64,000 bases of DNA from contig CAKTOF010000004.1 in assembly GCA_934589675.1 (NCBI GenBank), forward strand, positions 97,075 to 161,074, read 5' to 3'. The first letter of the stretch is position 1. Each line of letters starts with the position of its first letter. Below, one piece after another: positions 31,381-40,280 of this stretch. The notes under the pieces were generated by a model, which was given only the letters and a program-made list of their open reading frames with translations, did not search any database and was not told the origin of the DNA. Both the position numbers and the translations under genes were made by a program. The stretch is from an uncultured Oscillospiraceae bacterium (GTDB taxonomy: Bacteria > Bacillota > Clostridia > Oscillospirales > Oscillospiraceae).

Positions 31381-33344
31381 AGATTCGATCGGTCATGGAA
31401 AAAACGGGCGCGAAGATCGCGGCGTTTATCCTGTGCATTTTCTTTGCGGCGGCCACGGCGCTCGGGGTGCTCGGCGCTGTGTTCCTGACGGCGCTGGAGG
31501 CGTATGACCACTCGGAGCGCTATTTCCGTGACGAGCTGCTCCGCGGTGTCATCAGCGAGGTGGGCTACCGCATCGTGCGCTGCGCCGGGCTGGACGATGA
31601 GGACGGCATGGCGTACTTCGCGGACAGCAACCTGCTCTATGAGCTCGACGTCCGCGTAAACGGCGGAGCGCCGGAGCGCTTTGCAACAAACTGCGAAGGC
31701 AGCGAGCCGGAATGGACGTATGAGAGCACATACGCCATTTTAACCGGCGAGTGGGTCGACGAGGGCGATGTCGCAGCGATGCCGGATTCGTCGGATGAGC
31801 CCGAGACAGCGACCGGTGACTCGGAGCGCTGCTGGCAGATGGTCGAACGGGAATACAGCATCCGCGCCGCGCTCCGGGACGGCTTGCCGGTGCGCGACCG
31901 CTTTGCGCTCGTGTCGGGTCTTGCGGGGGCGCTGTACGCGCTGCGCTACGGCATTTACGCCATCGTGCTCGTCACGGCGGCGCTGTGCATCGCGTCATTC
32001 ATCCTGCTCCTGCTCGGCGCGGGGCGGCGGAAGGGCAGCGATGAGGTGCGTGCGGGCTTTTTGACGCGCGTACCGTTTGACCTGTTCCTGTTCGCGGCGG
32101 CGGTGCTTGTCATCGTGCCCGCGGCGACGCTGAACGCGGCGTTTTCGGAGCTCGGCGATGTCGCAGGCATTATGCTGCTCGGCGCGTATTGTGTGTACGC
32201 CGCGTGCATTGCGCTCGGCTGCTGCGTGAGCGCGGCGGTGCGCGTGAAAAATCACACGTGGTGGCGCAATACGGTCATCTGGCGCGCGCTGCGTCTTGCC
32301 GGCCGGGCGTGCCGCGCGCTCTGGCGCGGGCTTTGCACGCTCGTGCGGGCGCTGCCGCTCGTGTGGAAGACGGCGGTGGGGTACGGCGCGCTGTGCCTGC
32401 TGGAGCTGTTCGGAATTGCGGGCTTTGGCTGGAATATTGAGTCGCTGCTCCTGTTCTGGGTGATCGAAAAGCTCGCGCTCGGCGCGGCGGCCATCTTCTT
32501 TGCGCTCATGCTCCGGCGATTGCAGCGCGGCGGGCAGGCGCTCGCGGCGGGCGAGCTTTCCTATCAGGTCGACACAAAGCACATGGTCGGCGACCTGCGC
32601 CGCCACGGCGAGAACCTGAACAGCATCGCGGCCGGGATGGAGCGCGCCGTCGACGAGCGGATGCGCAGCGAGCGGTTCCGGACGGAGCTCATCACGAACG
32701 TCTCGCACGACATCAAGACGCCGCTGACGTCCATCATCAACTACGCCGACCTTATCACGCGCGAGCCGACGGACAACGGGAAGATCCATGAATACTGCGC
32801 GGTGCTCACGCGCCAGTCCGAGCGGCTGAAAAAGCTCATCGAGGATCTCGTCGAGGCGTCGAAGGCGTCGACGGGCAACATCGAGGCGCAGCTTGCTCCG
32901 TGCCAGATCTCCGTGCTGCTGACGCAGGCGGCAGGGGAGTACGAAAAGCGGCTGGCCGCGGCGGAGCTCACGCTTGTGACGCAGCAGACGGACGAGAGCG
33001 TCCGCATCATGGCCGACGGGCGGCTTCTGTGGCGCGTGCTCGACAACCTTATGAACAACGCCTGCAAATACGCCCAGCCCGGCACGCGCGTGTATCTGAC
33101 GCTGGAAAAGCAGGGCGCGGATGCAGTCATCTCGCTGAAGAACATCTCCCGCGAGGAGCTTGGGATCCCGGCGCATGAGCTGCTCGAGCGCTTCGTCCGC
33201 GGCGACAGCGCCCGCACAACGGAGGGAAGCGGGCTTGGCCTCTCCATCGCCCAGAGCCTGACGGAATTACAGGGCGGGCGGCTCGAACTCGCCATCGACG
33301 GCGACCTTTTTAAGGTCACATTGCGATTTCCCTGCATAGACTGA
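31377..33344 (+). CDS. Large sensor histidine kinase, multi-transmembrane
   Basis: A 655-residue kinase. One helix at about 16-40, an extracellular domain to about 180, then five or six further helices to about 375, a HAMP-like linker, HisKA with the phosphoacceptor in NVSHDIKTPLTSIINYADL, and HATPase with LMNNACKYAQPG and GSGLGLSIAQSL. The extra membrane segments are more than in standard VanS and may sense a lipid or peptide. Coupled to the response regulator by an ATGA overlap. A terminator follows. Confidence 0.92.
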   Translation: MKIRSVMEKTGAKIAAFILCIFFAAATALGVLGAVFLTALEAYDHSERYFRDELLRGVISEVGYRIVRCAGLDDEDGMAYFADSNLLYELDVRVNGGAPERFATNCEGSEPEWTYESTYAILTGEWVDEGDVAAMPDSSDEPETATGDSERCWQMVEREYSIRAALRDGLPVRDRFALVSGLAGALYALRYGIYAIVLVTAALCIASFILLLLGAGRRKGSDEVRAGFLTRVPFDLFLFAAAVLVIVPAATLNAAFSELGDVAGIMLLGAYCVYAACIALGCCVSAAVRVKNHTWWRNTVIWRALRLAGRACRALWRGLCTLVRALPLVWKTAVGYGALCLLELFGIAGFGWNIESLLLFWVIEKLALGAAAIFFALMLRRLQRGGQALAAGELSYQVDTKHMVGDLRRHGENLNSIAAGMERAVDERMRSERFRTELITNVSHDIKTPLTSIINYADLITREPTDNGKIHEYCAVLTRQSERLKKLIEDLVEASKASTGNIEAQLAPCQISVLLTQAAGEYEKRLAAAELTLVTQQTDESVRIMADGRLLWRVLDNLMNNACKYAQPGTRVYLTLEKQGADAVISLKNISREELGIPAHELLERFVRGDSARTTEGSGLGLSIAQSLTELQGGRLELAIDGDLFKVTLRFPCID

Positions 33345-33378
33345 TACGGAGACTTTCAAATTCCAAAAGCGGAACACA

Positions 33379-33413
33379 GGCGCCGACCGGAGATCGCTCC
33401 GGCGGCGCCTTTA
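33379..33413 (+). terminator. Terminator of the two-component operon
   Basis: Nested stem GGCGCC..CCGGAG/CTCCGG..GGCGCC at 33379-33409 with a short T tail. Confidence 0.8.
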
Positions 33414-33513
33414 ACTTTTGTGCATCTGTCGGGGTTAAAACAGAAGATTTGTCTATGGCTCAACGACATGACAAAAAATGTCGTATTTTTTATGCAGAAT
33501 CGAAAACTTGGAC

Positions 33514-33542
33514 TTGCAAATTTCACATTTTGGCAATATAAT
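33514..33542 (+). promoter_or_regulatory. Sigma-A promoter of the liv operon
   Basis: TTGCAA, a 17-base spacer and TATAAT in an AT-rich stretch. Confidence 0.8.
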
Positions 33543-33560
33543 AGCCACGTTGCTTCTCAA

Positions 33561-33576
33561 GTGGACACTTGTCCAC
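33561..33576. promoter_or_regulatory. Perfect palindrome GTGGACA-CT-TGTCCAC just after the liv promoter
   Basis: A 7-2-7 palindrome starting 19 bases past the -10 hexamer, where a bound repressor would block transcription. A GCTCCG/CGGAGC hairpin follows at 33606-33622, before the ribosome site. No gene lies in 33345-33638. Confidence 0.5.
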
Positions 33577-33638
33577 GCTAATGCAGCGAATCTGTTTTTA
33601 AGTATGCTCCGCCCGGCGGAGCAGAGGGAGGAAGAACC

Positions 33639-34811
33639 ATGAAAAAGTTCCTGGCAATGATCCTCGCCGTGGCGCTGGTGCTCGCGTTGGCTGCGGGCTG
33701 CTCCGGCGGCGACAAGAAAGACGGCGATACCGTCTACATCGGTGTTTACGAGCCGCAGTCCGGCGCGAACGGCGCGGGCGGCAAGCAGGAGATCCTCGGC
33801 ATGGAGTATGCCAACAGCCTGACCCCGACCGTTGAGATCGGCGGCAAGACGTACAACGTCGAGCTCGTCTATGCCGACAATGAGTCGAGCACCGACAAGG
33901 CCGTCTCGGCCGCGACGAAGCTCGTCTCCGCGGGCTGCTCCGTCGTCCTCGGCTCCTATGGCTCCTCGGTCGCCATCGCCGCGTCCGACACGTTCAAGGA
34001 GGCCGGCATTCCCGCCATCGGCGTCTCGTGCACGAACCCGCAGGTCACGCAGGGCAACAGCCACTACTTCCGCATCTGCTTCCTGGATCCGTTCCAGGGC
34101 ACCGTCCTTGCCAACTTCGCGCAGGCGCAGCTCGGCGCCAAGACGGTCTACTGCCTCGGCGAGCTCGGCAATGACTACGATCAGGGCCTGATCAACTACT
34201 TCACCAGCGCGGCCGAGACGCTCGGCATCAAGGTCGTCACGGCTGAGTTCCCGAAGGACACCTCCGACTTCACCTCGTACCTCACGAGCGCCAAGAACGA
34301 GGGCGCGGACGTCATCTTCGCCCCGACCTCGATCAGCTACGGCCAGCTCATCGTTGACCAGGCCGTCGCGCAGGGTGTTGACGCGACGCTCATGGGCCCG
34401 GACACCTGGGACTCCAACCTCATCCTTGAGGCTGCGAAGGACAAGGACGTCGACATCTACGTCTCCACGTTCTACGCCGAGGGCGGCGACACGAAGTTTG
34501 AAGAGGGCTTCAAGAAGTGGCTGAACGACAACTCCGAAAAGCTGACGAACAACGGCGGCAACGACATGATCGCCGCGGTCTCCGTCATGGGCTACGACGC
34601 GTACTACACCGCCCTCGAGGCGCTCAAGGCCGCCGGCTCCACCGATCCGGAGAAGGTCATGGAGGCGCTGCCGGGCGTCACCTACACCGGCGTGACCGGC
34701 TCCATCGCCTTTGACAGCACCGGCGACGCCGTCCGCGACTCCGCGTTCATCAAGTCCGCCAACACCGAAACGGTCGCGTGGGACTTCGTCGCGGTCCAGA
34801 AGGTCCAGTAA
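33639..34811 (+). CDS. livK: Branched-chain amino-acid ABC transporter substrate-binding lipoprotein
   Basis: A 390-residue lipoprotein with lipobox LAAGC (Cys21) and the Leu/Ile/Val-binding fold: IGVYEPQSGANGAGG with an extra pre-sequence, VYADNESSTDKAV, GCSVVLGSYGSSVAIAASD and IPAIGVSCTNPQVT, the ligand-contacting loops. It captures the substrate for LivHMGF. Codons are strongly C-rich, as for the other abundant binding protein at 9844. GAGGGAGGAAG precedes the ATG. A 184-base gap with two hairpins separates it from livH. Confidence 0.93.
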   Translation: MKKFLAMILAVALVLALAAGCSGGDKKDGDTVYIGVYEPQSGANGAGGKQEILGMEYANSLTPTVEIGGKTYNVELVYADNESSTDKAVSAATKLVSAGCSVVLGSYGSSVAIAASDTFKEAGIPAIGVSCTNPQVTQGNSHYFRICFLDPFQGTVLANFAQAQLGAKTVYCLGELGNDYDQGLINYFTSAAETLGIKVVTAEFPKDTSDFTSYLTSAKNEGADVIFAPTSISYGQLIVDQAVAQGVDATLMGPDTWDSNLILEAAKDKDVDIYVSTFYAEGGDTKFEEGFKKWLNDNSEKLTNNGGNDMIAAVSVMGYDAYYTALEALKAAGSTDPEKVMEALPGVTYTGVTGSIAFDSTGDAVRDSAFIKSANTETVAWDFVAVQKVQ

Positions 34812-34860
34812 TTCAGGCTCATCCCCAAACGGGAAAGCAATACAGAATCTAAGTGCCTCG

Positions 34861-34963
34861 GCGGGAGCGCAAGCTCCCGCCTTGGTGCGGTTTTTAACCG
34901 CTCCATCGCCCCATCGCGGAACGTATCCCTGCGTTCCCTGCCCGCAGGGGATGGAAGGATACG
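34861..34963 (+). terminator. Two hairpins between livK and livH
   Basis: GCGGGAGC/GCTCCCGC (34861-34880) and a larger GTATCC..CCCTGC/GCAGGG..GGATAC hairpin (about 34922-34963). Neither has a good T run, so they probably attenuate or protect the livK message. Confidence 0.5.
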
Positions 34964-34995
34964 CTCCACAATATTGAAGGAGGGAACCCGCTGCC

Positions 34996-35883
34996 ATGTC
35001 TGATTTTTTGCAGGCAAACCTGCCCTATCTTATTTCCGGCATTTCGGTCGGCGGTCAGTACGCGCTCATCGCGATCGGCTATACGCTGGTCTACGGTATC
35101 CTGCGCCTGATCAACTTTGCGCACGGCGACGTCTTTATGGTCGCCGGCCTGATCATGGTGTATGCTTCGGCGTCGCTGCCGCTTTACGTTGCCATTCCGC
35201 TTGTCATTGTCGCGACGGTGCTGCTCGGATTTCTCATCGAGCGCGCCGCCTATAAGCCGCTGCGCTCGTCGCCGAGAATGTCCGTCATGATCTCGGCCAT
35301 CGGCGTTTCGTACCTGCTGCAGAGCTGCGCGCTCTACTTCACGGGCGGCCTGCCGCAGACGTATCCGGCCATCCCGTGGATCTCGGATACCGTCACCGTG
35401 CTCGGCGCGACGACGAAGGTCGTCACGCTTGTTACGCCGGTTCTGACGATCGCGCTCGTCATTGCGCTCGTGTTTTTCATCAAGAACACAAAGATCGGCA
35501 TGGCCATGCGCGCCGTCTCGAAGGACTTTGAGACGAGCCAGCTCATGGGCATCCGCATCAACTCCGTCATCAGCTTCACGTTCGTCGTCGGCAGCCTGCT
35601 CGCGGCCATCGGCTCGATGCTCTACTTTACGAACTACGCGTCCGTTACGCCGCTGTCCGGCTCGCTGCCGGGTCTGCGCGCGTTCGTCGCGGCTGTGTTC
35701 GGCGGCATCGGCTCCATTCCGGGCGCGGTCATCGGCGCGTTCATCATCGGCATCTGCGAGAACCTCATCAAGGGCGCCGGCTGGACGGCGTTCTCCGATG
35801 CGTTTACCTTCGTGCTTCTCATCGTTGTGCTCATGGTCAAGCCGACCGGCATCTTCGGCGAGAAGACGACGGAGAAAGTCTGA
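34996..35883 (+). CDS. livH: Branched-chain amino-acid ABC transporter permease LivH
   Basis: A 295-residue permease with eight hydrophobic segments, the LivH opening (GGQYALIAIGYTLVYGILRL) and the conserved GGIGSIPGAVIGAFIIG near the C-terminus that forms the ATPase-contact loop. GAAGGAGGG lies 12 bases before the ATG. Ends 10 bases before livM. Confidence 0.94.
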   Translation: MSDFLQANLPYLISGISVGGQYALIAIGYTLVYGILRLINFAHGDVFMVAGLIMVYASASLPLYVAIPLVIVATVLLGFLIERAAYKPLRSSPRMSVMISAIGVSYLLQSCALYFTGGLPQTYPAIPWISDTVTVLGATTKVVTLVTPVLTIALVIALVFFIKNTKIGMAMRAVSKDFETSQLMGIRINSVISFTFVVGSLLAAIGSMLYFTNYASVTPLSGSLPGLRAFVAAVFGGIGSIPGAVIGAFIIGICENLIKGAGWTAFSDAFTFVLLIVVLMVKPTGIFGEKTTEKV

Positions 35884-35893
35884 GGTGGCGGAT

Positions 35894-37129
35894 ATGGGAA
35901 AGAAGATCAATGCGGCCCTCAACCCGTCGCTCAACAACCCGCAGGAGGCGCGCGATCAGAAGATCGACCGCGCCGTCGCGGCCGTGCTCATCGCAGCGCT
36001 CTACATTGTGCTGTTCCTGCTCGACAACTTCCTGCCGCGCAACTCGTTCACGCTCATGCTCGTGCCCGTGCTCAAAAAGGGCGCGATCTATTCGCTCGTA
36101 TGCGTGTCCATGAACCTGCTCAACGGCTTCACCGGCCTGTTCAGCCTCGGTCAGGCGGGCTTTATGCTCATCGGCGCTTATACATACGCCATCTTCAGCA
36201 TCCCGGCCGGTCAGCACGAGGCCGTCTACCAGTATTTTGACGGCGGCGCCATCCAGTTTTCCATCCCGGAGCTCCTGTCGAACGCCATCGGCCAGAATGC
36301 GGGCAGCTTCTTCGGCGCGATCATCTGCATCCTCATCGCGGGCGTCGTCGTCGCGGCGTTTGCCGCGCTCATCGGCATCCCGGTGCTGAGGCTCAAGAGC
36401 GACTATCTCGCCATCGCGACGCTCGGCTTCGCCGAGATCATCCGCGCGCTGTTCCAGTGGAACGGCCTCGGCCGGATCACGAACGGCTCGAACCTGCTGC
36501 GCAGCTACACGTCGTTCTCCGACATGAAGATCGACCTCGGCGGCACGACGCTCAAATTCGGCACGATTTTCCCGTTCCTGATCGCGTCGCTGTCTGTCGT
36601 GTTCATCGTGCTGCTCATCAATTCGTCCTACGGCCGCGCGCTCAAGGCGGTGCGCGACGATGAGATCGCCGCGGAGGCCATGGGCATCAACCTCTTCAAG
36701 CACAAGATGATCGCGTTTATCACCTCGAGCTTCTTTGCCGGCGTCGGCGGCGCGCTGCTGGCCATGTTCCAGACGACCGTTCAGGCGAGCACGTTCACAA
36801 CGACCATGACCTATGAGATCCTGCTCATCGTCGTCATCGGCGGCATCGGCTCCATCTCCGGCAGCTGCATCGGCGCGTTTTTATACATCGCCTGCTCGGA
36901 GTGGTGGCTGCGCTTCCTCGACAACGGCGGCATCGGCTCGCTGTCCATCCCGTTCTTCCGCGACGGCTTCCGCAAGGTCGTCTTCTCCGTCATCATCATG
37001 GTGATCGTGCTGTTCTTCTCACGCGGCATCATGGGCGACCACGAGCTGTCCTTCACCGGGACCATCCGCCGCATCAAGAATAAGCGCGCGGCGAAAAAGA
37101 CAAAAGGGGAGGCGGCCGACCATGAGTGA
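35894..37129 (+). CDS. livM: Branched-chain amino-acid ABC transporter permease LivM
   Basis: A 411-residue permease. After a 30-residue cytoplasmic leader come about ten helices with LivM signatures: NLLNGFTGLFSLGQAGFMLI, LRLKSDYLAIATLGFAEI, GRALKAVRDDEIAAEAMGIN and GGIGSISGSCIGAF. The C-terminus is basic. ATG 35894 follows GAGGTGGCGG; the frame is open far upstream but only as a shadow of livH. It overlaps livG by eight bases. Longer than E. coli-type cores mainly through an insert near residue 110. Confidence 0.93.
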   Translation: MGKKINAALNPSLNNPQEARDQKIDRAVAAVLIAALYIVLFLLDNFLPRNSFTLMLVPVLKKGAIYSLVCVSMNLLNGFTGLFSLGQAGFMLIGAYTYAIFSIPAGQHEAVYQYFDGGAIQFSIPELLSNAIGQNAGSFFGAIICILIAGVVVAAFAALIGIPVLRLKSDYLAIATLGFAEIIRALFQWNGLGRITNGSNLLRSYTSFSDMKIDLGGTTLKFGTIFPFLIASLSVVFIVLLINSSYGRALKAVRDDEIAAEAMGINLFKHKMIAFITSSFFAGVGGALLAMFQTTVQASTFTTTMTYEILLIVVIGGIGSISGSCIGAFLYIACSEWWLRFLDNGGIGSLSIPFFRDGFRKVVFSVIIMVIVLFFSRGIMGDHELSFTGTIRRIKNKRAAKKTKGEAADHE

Positions 37130-37973
37130 AAACATCGCGCTGCACGTGGAAAACATCACGATGCAGTTCGGCGGCGTCGTCGCCGTCAACAACCTCTCGC
37201 TCGACATCCCCGAGCATAAGATCGTCGCGCTCATCGGCCCGAACGGCGCCGGCAAGACGACGGCGTTCAACTGCATCACGGGCGTGTACGAGCCGACGAA
37301 CGGCCTGGTCGAGTTCATGGGCGAGCCCATGGTCCGCAATCACCCGTCCGGAAAGATGAAAAAGCTCTACCGCGGCGAAAACTGCGGCCGCTACGTCGGC
37401 AAGAAGGTTCTGGCGCCGACGCCGGACAAGATCACGAAGCTCGGCATCGCGCGCACGTTCCAGAACATCCGCCTGTGGCCGAGCATGACCGTGTTTGAGA
37501 ACGTCCTCACGGCCAAGCATATGCGCGCAAAGCAGAACGTGTTCTCTGCGACGTTCCGCGCCAACGCAAAAGAAGAGCGCCGCATGCGCGAGGAGACCAT
37601 GGCGCTTCTGGAGGAGCAGGGGCTTGACAAGTACAAAGACGAGATCGCGACAAGTCTGCCTTACGGCCTCCAGCGCCGGCTGGAGATCGCCCGCGCGCTT
37701 GCGACCGACCCGAAGCTGCTGCTGCTCGACGAGCCGGCCGCCGGCATGAACCCGCAGGAGACGCAGGAGCTGGCTGAGTTCATCCGCCAGACGCGGGAGG
37801 AATACGGCCTGACCATCTTCCTCATCGAGCACCACATGGATCTCGTCATGAATATCTCCGACTATATCTATGTCATTGACTTCGGCAGCGAGATCGCGCA
37901 GGGTGTGCCGGCGGACATTCAAAACAATCAGCGCGTCATCGATGCGTATCTGGGGGCGAGCGAAGATGAGTAA
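37122..37973 (+). CDS. livG: Branched-chain amino-acid ABC transporter ATPase LivG
   Basis: A 283-residue ATPase: Walker A GPNGAGKTTAFN, Q loop RTFQNIRLW, signature LPYGLQRRLEIARAL (the LivG variant of LSGGQ), Walker B LLLLDEPAAGMNP, switch His in FLIEHHMD. A family insert lies at about residues 65-115. Overlaps livM and livF by eight bases each, so the ATPases are translationally coupled. Confidence 0.95.
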   Translation: MSENIALHVENITMQFGGVVAVNNLSLDIPEHKIVALIGPNGAGKTTAFNCITGVYEPTNGLVEFMGEPMVRNHPSGKMKKLYRGENCGRYVGKKVLAPTPDKITKLGIARTFQNIRLWPSMTVFENVLTAKHMRAKQNVFSATFRANAKEERRMREETMALLEEQGLDKYKDEIATSLPYGLQRRLEIARALATDPKLLLLDEPAAGMNPQETQELAEFIRQTREEYGLTIFLIEHHMDLVMNISDYIYVIDFGSEIAQGVPADIQNNQRVIDAYLGASEDE

Positions 37974-38682
37974 TATCCTTGAGATCCGGGATCTGACCGT
38001 CAGCTACGGCGGCATCCAGGCCGTGCGCGGCATTTCGCTCGACGTCCCGCAGGGGCAGATCGTGACGCTCATCGGCTCGAACGGCGCCGGCAAGACGACG
38101 ACGCTCAAGTCCATCGCGGGTGTCGTCCGCCCGAAGTCCGCCTCCATCAAGTTTGAGGGCGAGGAGATCTGCGGAAAGACGCCCGACGCCATCGTCAGCC
38201 GCGGCGTGACGCTCGTCCCGGAGGGGCGCAAAGTGTTTGCAAACCTCACGGTTCTGGAAAATCTGAAAATCGGCGCATACCTGCGCAAGGATAAGCTCGA
38301 CGACGACCTCGAGTATGTGTTCAGCCTGTTCCCGCGCCTGAAAGAGCGCGAGTGGCAGCTGTCCGGCACGCTCTCCGGCGGCGAGCAGCAGATGCTGGCC
38401 GTCGGCCGTGCGATCATGAGCCGCCCGAAGCTCATCATGATGGATGAGCCGTCGCTCGGCCTCGCGCCGCTTGTCGTGCGCAACATCTTTGAGATCATCC
38501 GTCAGGTCAACGAGAGCGGCATCACCGTCCTGCTCATCGAGCAGAACGCAAACATGGCGCTCAAGACCGCCGATCTCGCCTATGTCATGGAGACCGGCCG
38601 CATCACCATGAGCGGCCCTGGCCGTGAGCTTCTGGCCAACGAGCAGATCCGCGAGGCCTACCTCGGAAAGAGCAAAGCATAA
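37966..38682 (+). CDS. livF: Branched-chain amino-acid ABC transporter ATPase LivF
   Basis: A 238-residue ATPase: Walker A GSNGAGKTTTLK, Q loop in LVPEGRKVF, signature TLSGGEQQMLA, Walker B LIMMDEPSLGLAP, His replaced by Gln in LLIEQN as is normal in LivF. ATG 37966 overlaps livG by eight bases. It closes the operon before a strong terminator. Confidence 0.95.
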   Translation: MSNILEIRDLTVSYGGIQAVRGISLDVPQGQIVTLIGSNGAGKTTTLKSIAGVVRPKSASIKFEGEEICGKTPDAIVSRGVTLVPEGRKVFANLTVLENLKIGAYLRKDKLDDDLEYVFSLFPRLKEREWQLSGTLSGGEQQMLAVGRAIMSRPKLIMMDEPSLGLAPLVVRNIFEIIRQVNESGITVLLIEQNANMALKTADLAYVMETGRITMSGPGRELLANEQIREAYLGKSKA

Positions 38683-38689
38683 TGCAAAA

Positions 38690-38723
38690 GGCGCCCTGCA
38701 TCCGGCTGCGGATGCAGGGCGCC
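38690..38723. terminator. Bidirectional terminator after livF
   Basis: A 15-bp perfect stem with a four-base loop. It is shared with the small converging gene. Confidence 0.88.
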
Positions 38724-38734
38724 CTGACGTTTGT

Positions 38735-38947
38735 TCAGAAATCCACGCGGAAGGTGACGCCGAATTCCTTTTCGACATTCGGGATCTCCGAGCCGATGTT
38801 GCCGATGTAGTCCTCCGACGGGTACATGCGGTCTTCGGGATCGAAGACAATGGACGAGGCGAAGGCCTCGATCCGGTCATAGGCTTCCTGCGCGCGGTCG
38901 CCGGTGATGATGTAATCTTCCCAGCGGAGGGTGACGGGTTCGCTCAT
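38735..38947 (-). CDS. Small hypothetical protein
   Basis: A 70-residue acidic soluble protein with no signal or helix and no family I recognise. Sequence notes: N-terminal RWEDYIITG, central DPEDRMYPSEDYIG, and a C-terminal EKEFGVTFRVDF strand. ATG 38947 has AAAGGAG nine bases upstream, which supports it as a real gene, as does the terminator beyond its stop. It stands alone; the next gene starts the other side of 39024. Confidence 0.65.
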   Translation of the reverse strand: MSEPVTLRWEDYIITGDRAQEAYDRIEAFASSIVFDPEDRMYPSEDYIGNIGSEIPNVEKEFGVTFRVDF

Positions 38948-39023
38948 GGGTAAAGCTCCTTTCAAGGCCGAAAATGCGGCGGGCAGTGCGTTTTTGTTAT
39001 TCTATCAGCGGCCGGGGAAAATG

Positions 39024-40097
39024 TCAATTCCCGCGGAGCGGGCTTGTCTCGCGCAGCTGCAAAAGCGCTGCGCCGGCTTCCTGCGCGGCGGCGATCGTCT
39101 GGGCGGCCGCGGCCGAATTGACGAGAAAAAGCTGCGGCGTCTGCTCGACCTCGAGTGCGGCCTCAAGCGTCAGCTGCTGGTCGCCGAGCGCGGTAAAGCT
39201 CACGCCGAAGTCCGGCGCGTGCTGGCCGGGGAGAACGAGCGTGCAGACGGCGCGCGTATGCAGGATGCGTGCCAGATCGTCGTTCGCAGATGCCTCCTGC
39301 CCGTCCGCGATGAGGCCGACGGTGTGGCCGCCGCCGTACAGGCGCAAGATCAGCTCAATGTGCAGGGCAATCTCGTCATGCGTGAAGAAAAACGCCCCGC
39401 GGAGCCCGGCCGCTTCAAACGCGCGCAGCGCTTCGGCCATATTCTCCGCACCCGTGACGGCGAGAAAGAGGACGGCCGGCTCCTTTTCCGGCTCATCGTC
39501 CGGCTCTTTTTCGGGGTCGTCCGGCGCGTCCGGCTCCGGCTGCGTCCCGCTGCCGGACGGGAGGACGGACTCAAGGTACTGCGCGGCGCGGTATTCGATG
39601 AGGTTGTTGGCCTTCTCGATGAACAGCTCGTCGTCATAGACCTGCGAGCCGGTCGTGAAGCGGACGACAGAGTAACCGCCGATGCTCGTCAGAAACGAGA
39701 CGCTCAGTCCGAAATGGTAGGCGCAGTAGAGCGCCGGCACAAACAGCTGCCCGCCGCGCGAGATGACCTGCGCGCTGAAGATCGTGCCGTTTTCGTTCGT
39801 CATCGTGCCCTCGTCGAGGTCAAAGTGGAGCGCGCGCGCGTCGTTGAAGAGCGTAAGGGTGCGCGATGCGCTGTCATAGAGCGGCACGACGCCGAGCGTG
39901 TCGATGTCGAACAGGCTCAGCGGAATGTAGAGCAGGCTGTTGGCGTAAAACGGCATCGTCGCGCTGCTCAGCGCGATGGGGATGGTGTCATTTACGGCGA
40001 GAAACGTGATGTCCGCGGTCGAATATGCCGCCGGCGCAAGCGCAAGCAGCAGCGCCAGACACAGCAGCGCCGAAAGCAATCGTCTGAGCCGTTTCAT
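39024..40097 (-). CDS. Secreted protein: copper-amine-oxidase-like stalk domain plus degenerate polysaccharide-deacetylase-like barrel
   Basis: 357 residues. A signal peptide (about 1-27) is followed by a beta-rich domain at 30-165 like the Cu-amine-oxidase N-terminal stalk repeats common in Clostridial wall proteins, a Pro/Asp/Glu linker (about 188-210), and a 140-residue alpha/beta domain with GAFFFTHDEI and HTVGLIADG, reminiscent of NodB folds. The NodB metal site (TFDDG, HxxxH) is absent, so deacetylase activity is unlikely. AAGGAGG is found upstream of the ATG. Probably a surface binding protein. Confidence 0.6.
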   Translation of the reverse strand: MKRLRRLLSALLCLALLLALAPAAYSTADITFLAVNDTIPIALSSATMPFYANSLLYIPLSLFDIDTLGVVPLYDSASRTLTLFNDARALHFDLDEGTMTNENGTIFSAQVISRGGQLFVPALYCAYHFGLSVSFLTSIGGYSVVRFTTGSQVYDDELFIEKANNLIEYRAAQYLESVLPSGSGTQPEPDAPDDPEKEPDDEPEKEPAVLFLAVTGAENMAEALRAFEAAGLRGAFFFTHDEIALHIELILRLYGGGHTVGLIADGQEASANDDLARILHTRAVCTLVLPGQHAPDFGVSFTALGDQQLTLEAALEVEQTPQLFLVNSAAAAQTIAAAQEAGAALLQLRETSPLRGN

Positions 40098-40124
40098 TGT
40101 GCAGCCTCCTTCCGGTTTTTCTTT

Positions 40125-40153
40125 ATTATATCAGCTCGCGTGGTGCGCGGCAA
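40125..40153 (-). promoter_or_regulatory. Sigma-A promoter for the secreted-protein gene
   Basis: On the minus strand TTGCCG, a 17-base spacer and TATAAT (40125-40130). Confidence 0.65.
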
Positions 40154-40216
40154 GGCCTGATGGCGCGCTGTGCGGGTGAAAATGGAGGAAAAACAGCCGT
40201 TTTTGTCTGCAAACAC

Positions 40217-40245
40217 TTGCACATAGGCCAGCGACGGTTTATAAT
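40217..40245 (+). promoter_or_regulatory. Sigma-A promoter for the deaminase gene
   Basis: TTGCAC, a 17-base spacer and TATAAT, 36 bases before the start codon. Confidence 0.8.
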
Positions 40246-40280
40246 ATTGCTGATGACCACAGGAAAGTGGAGGGATCCCG

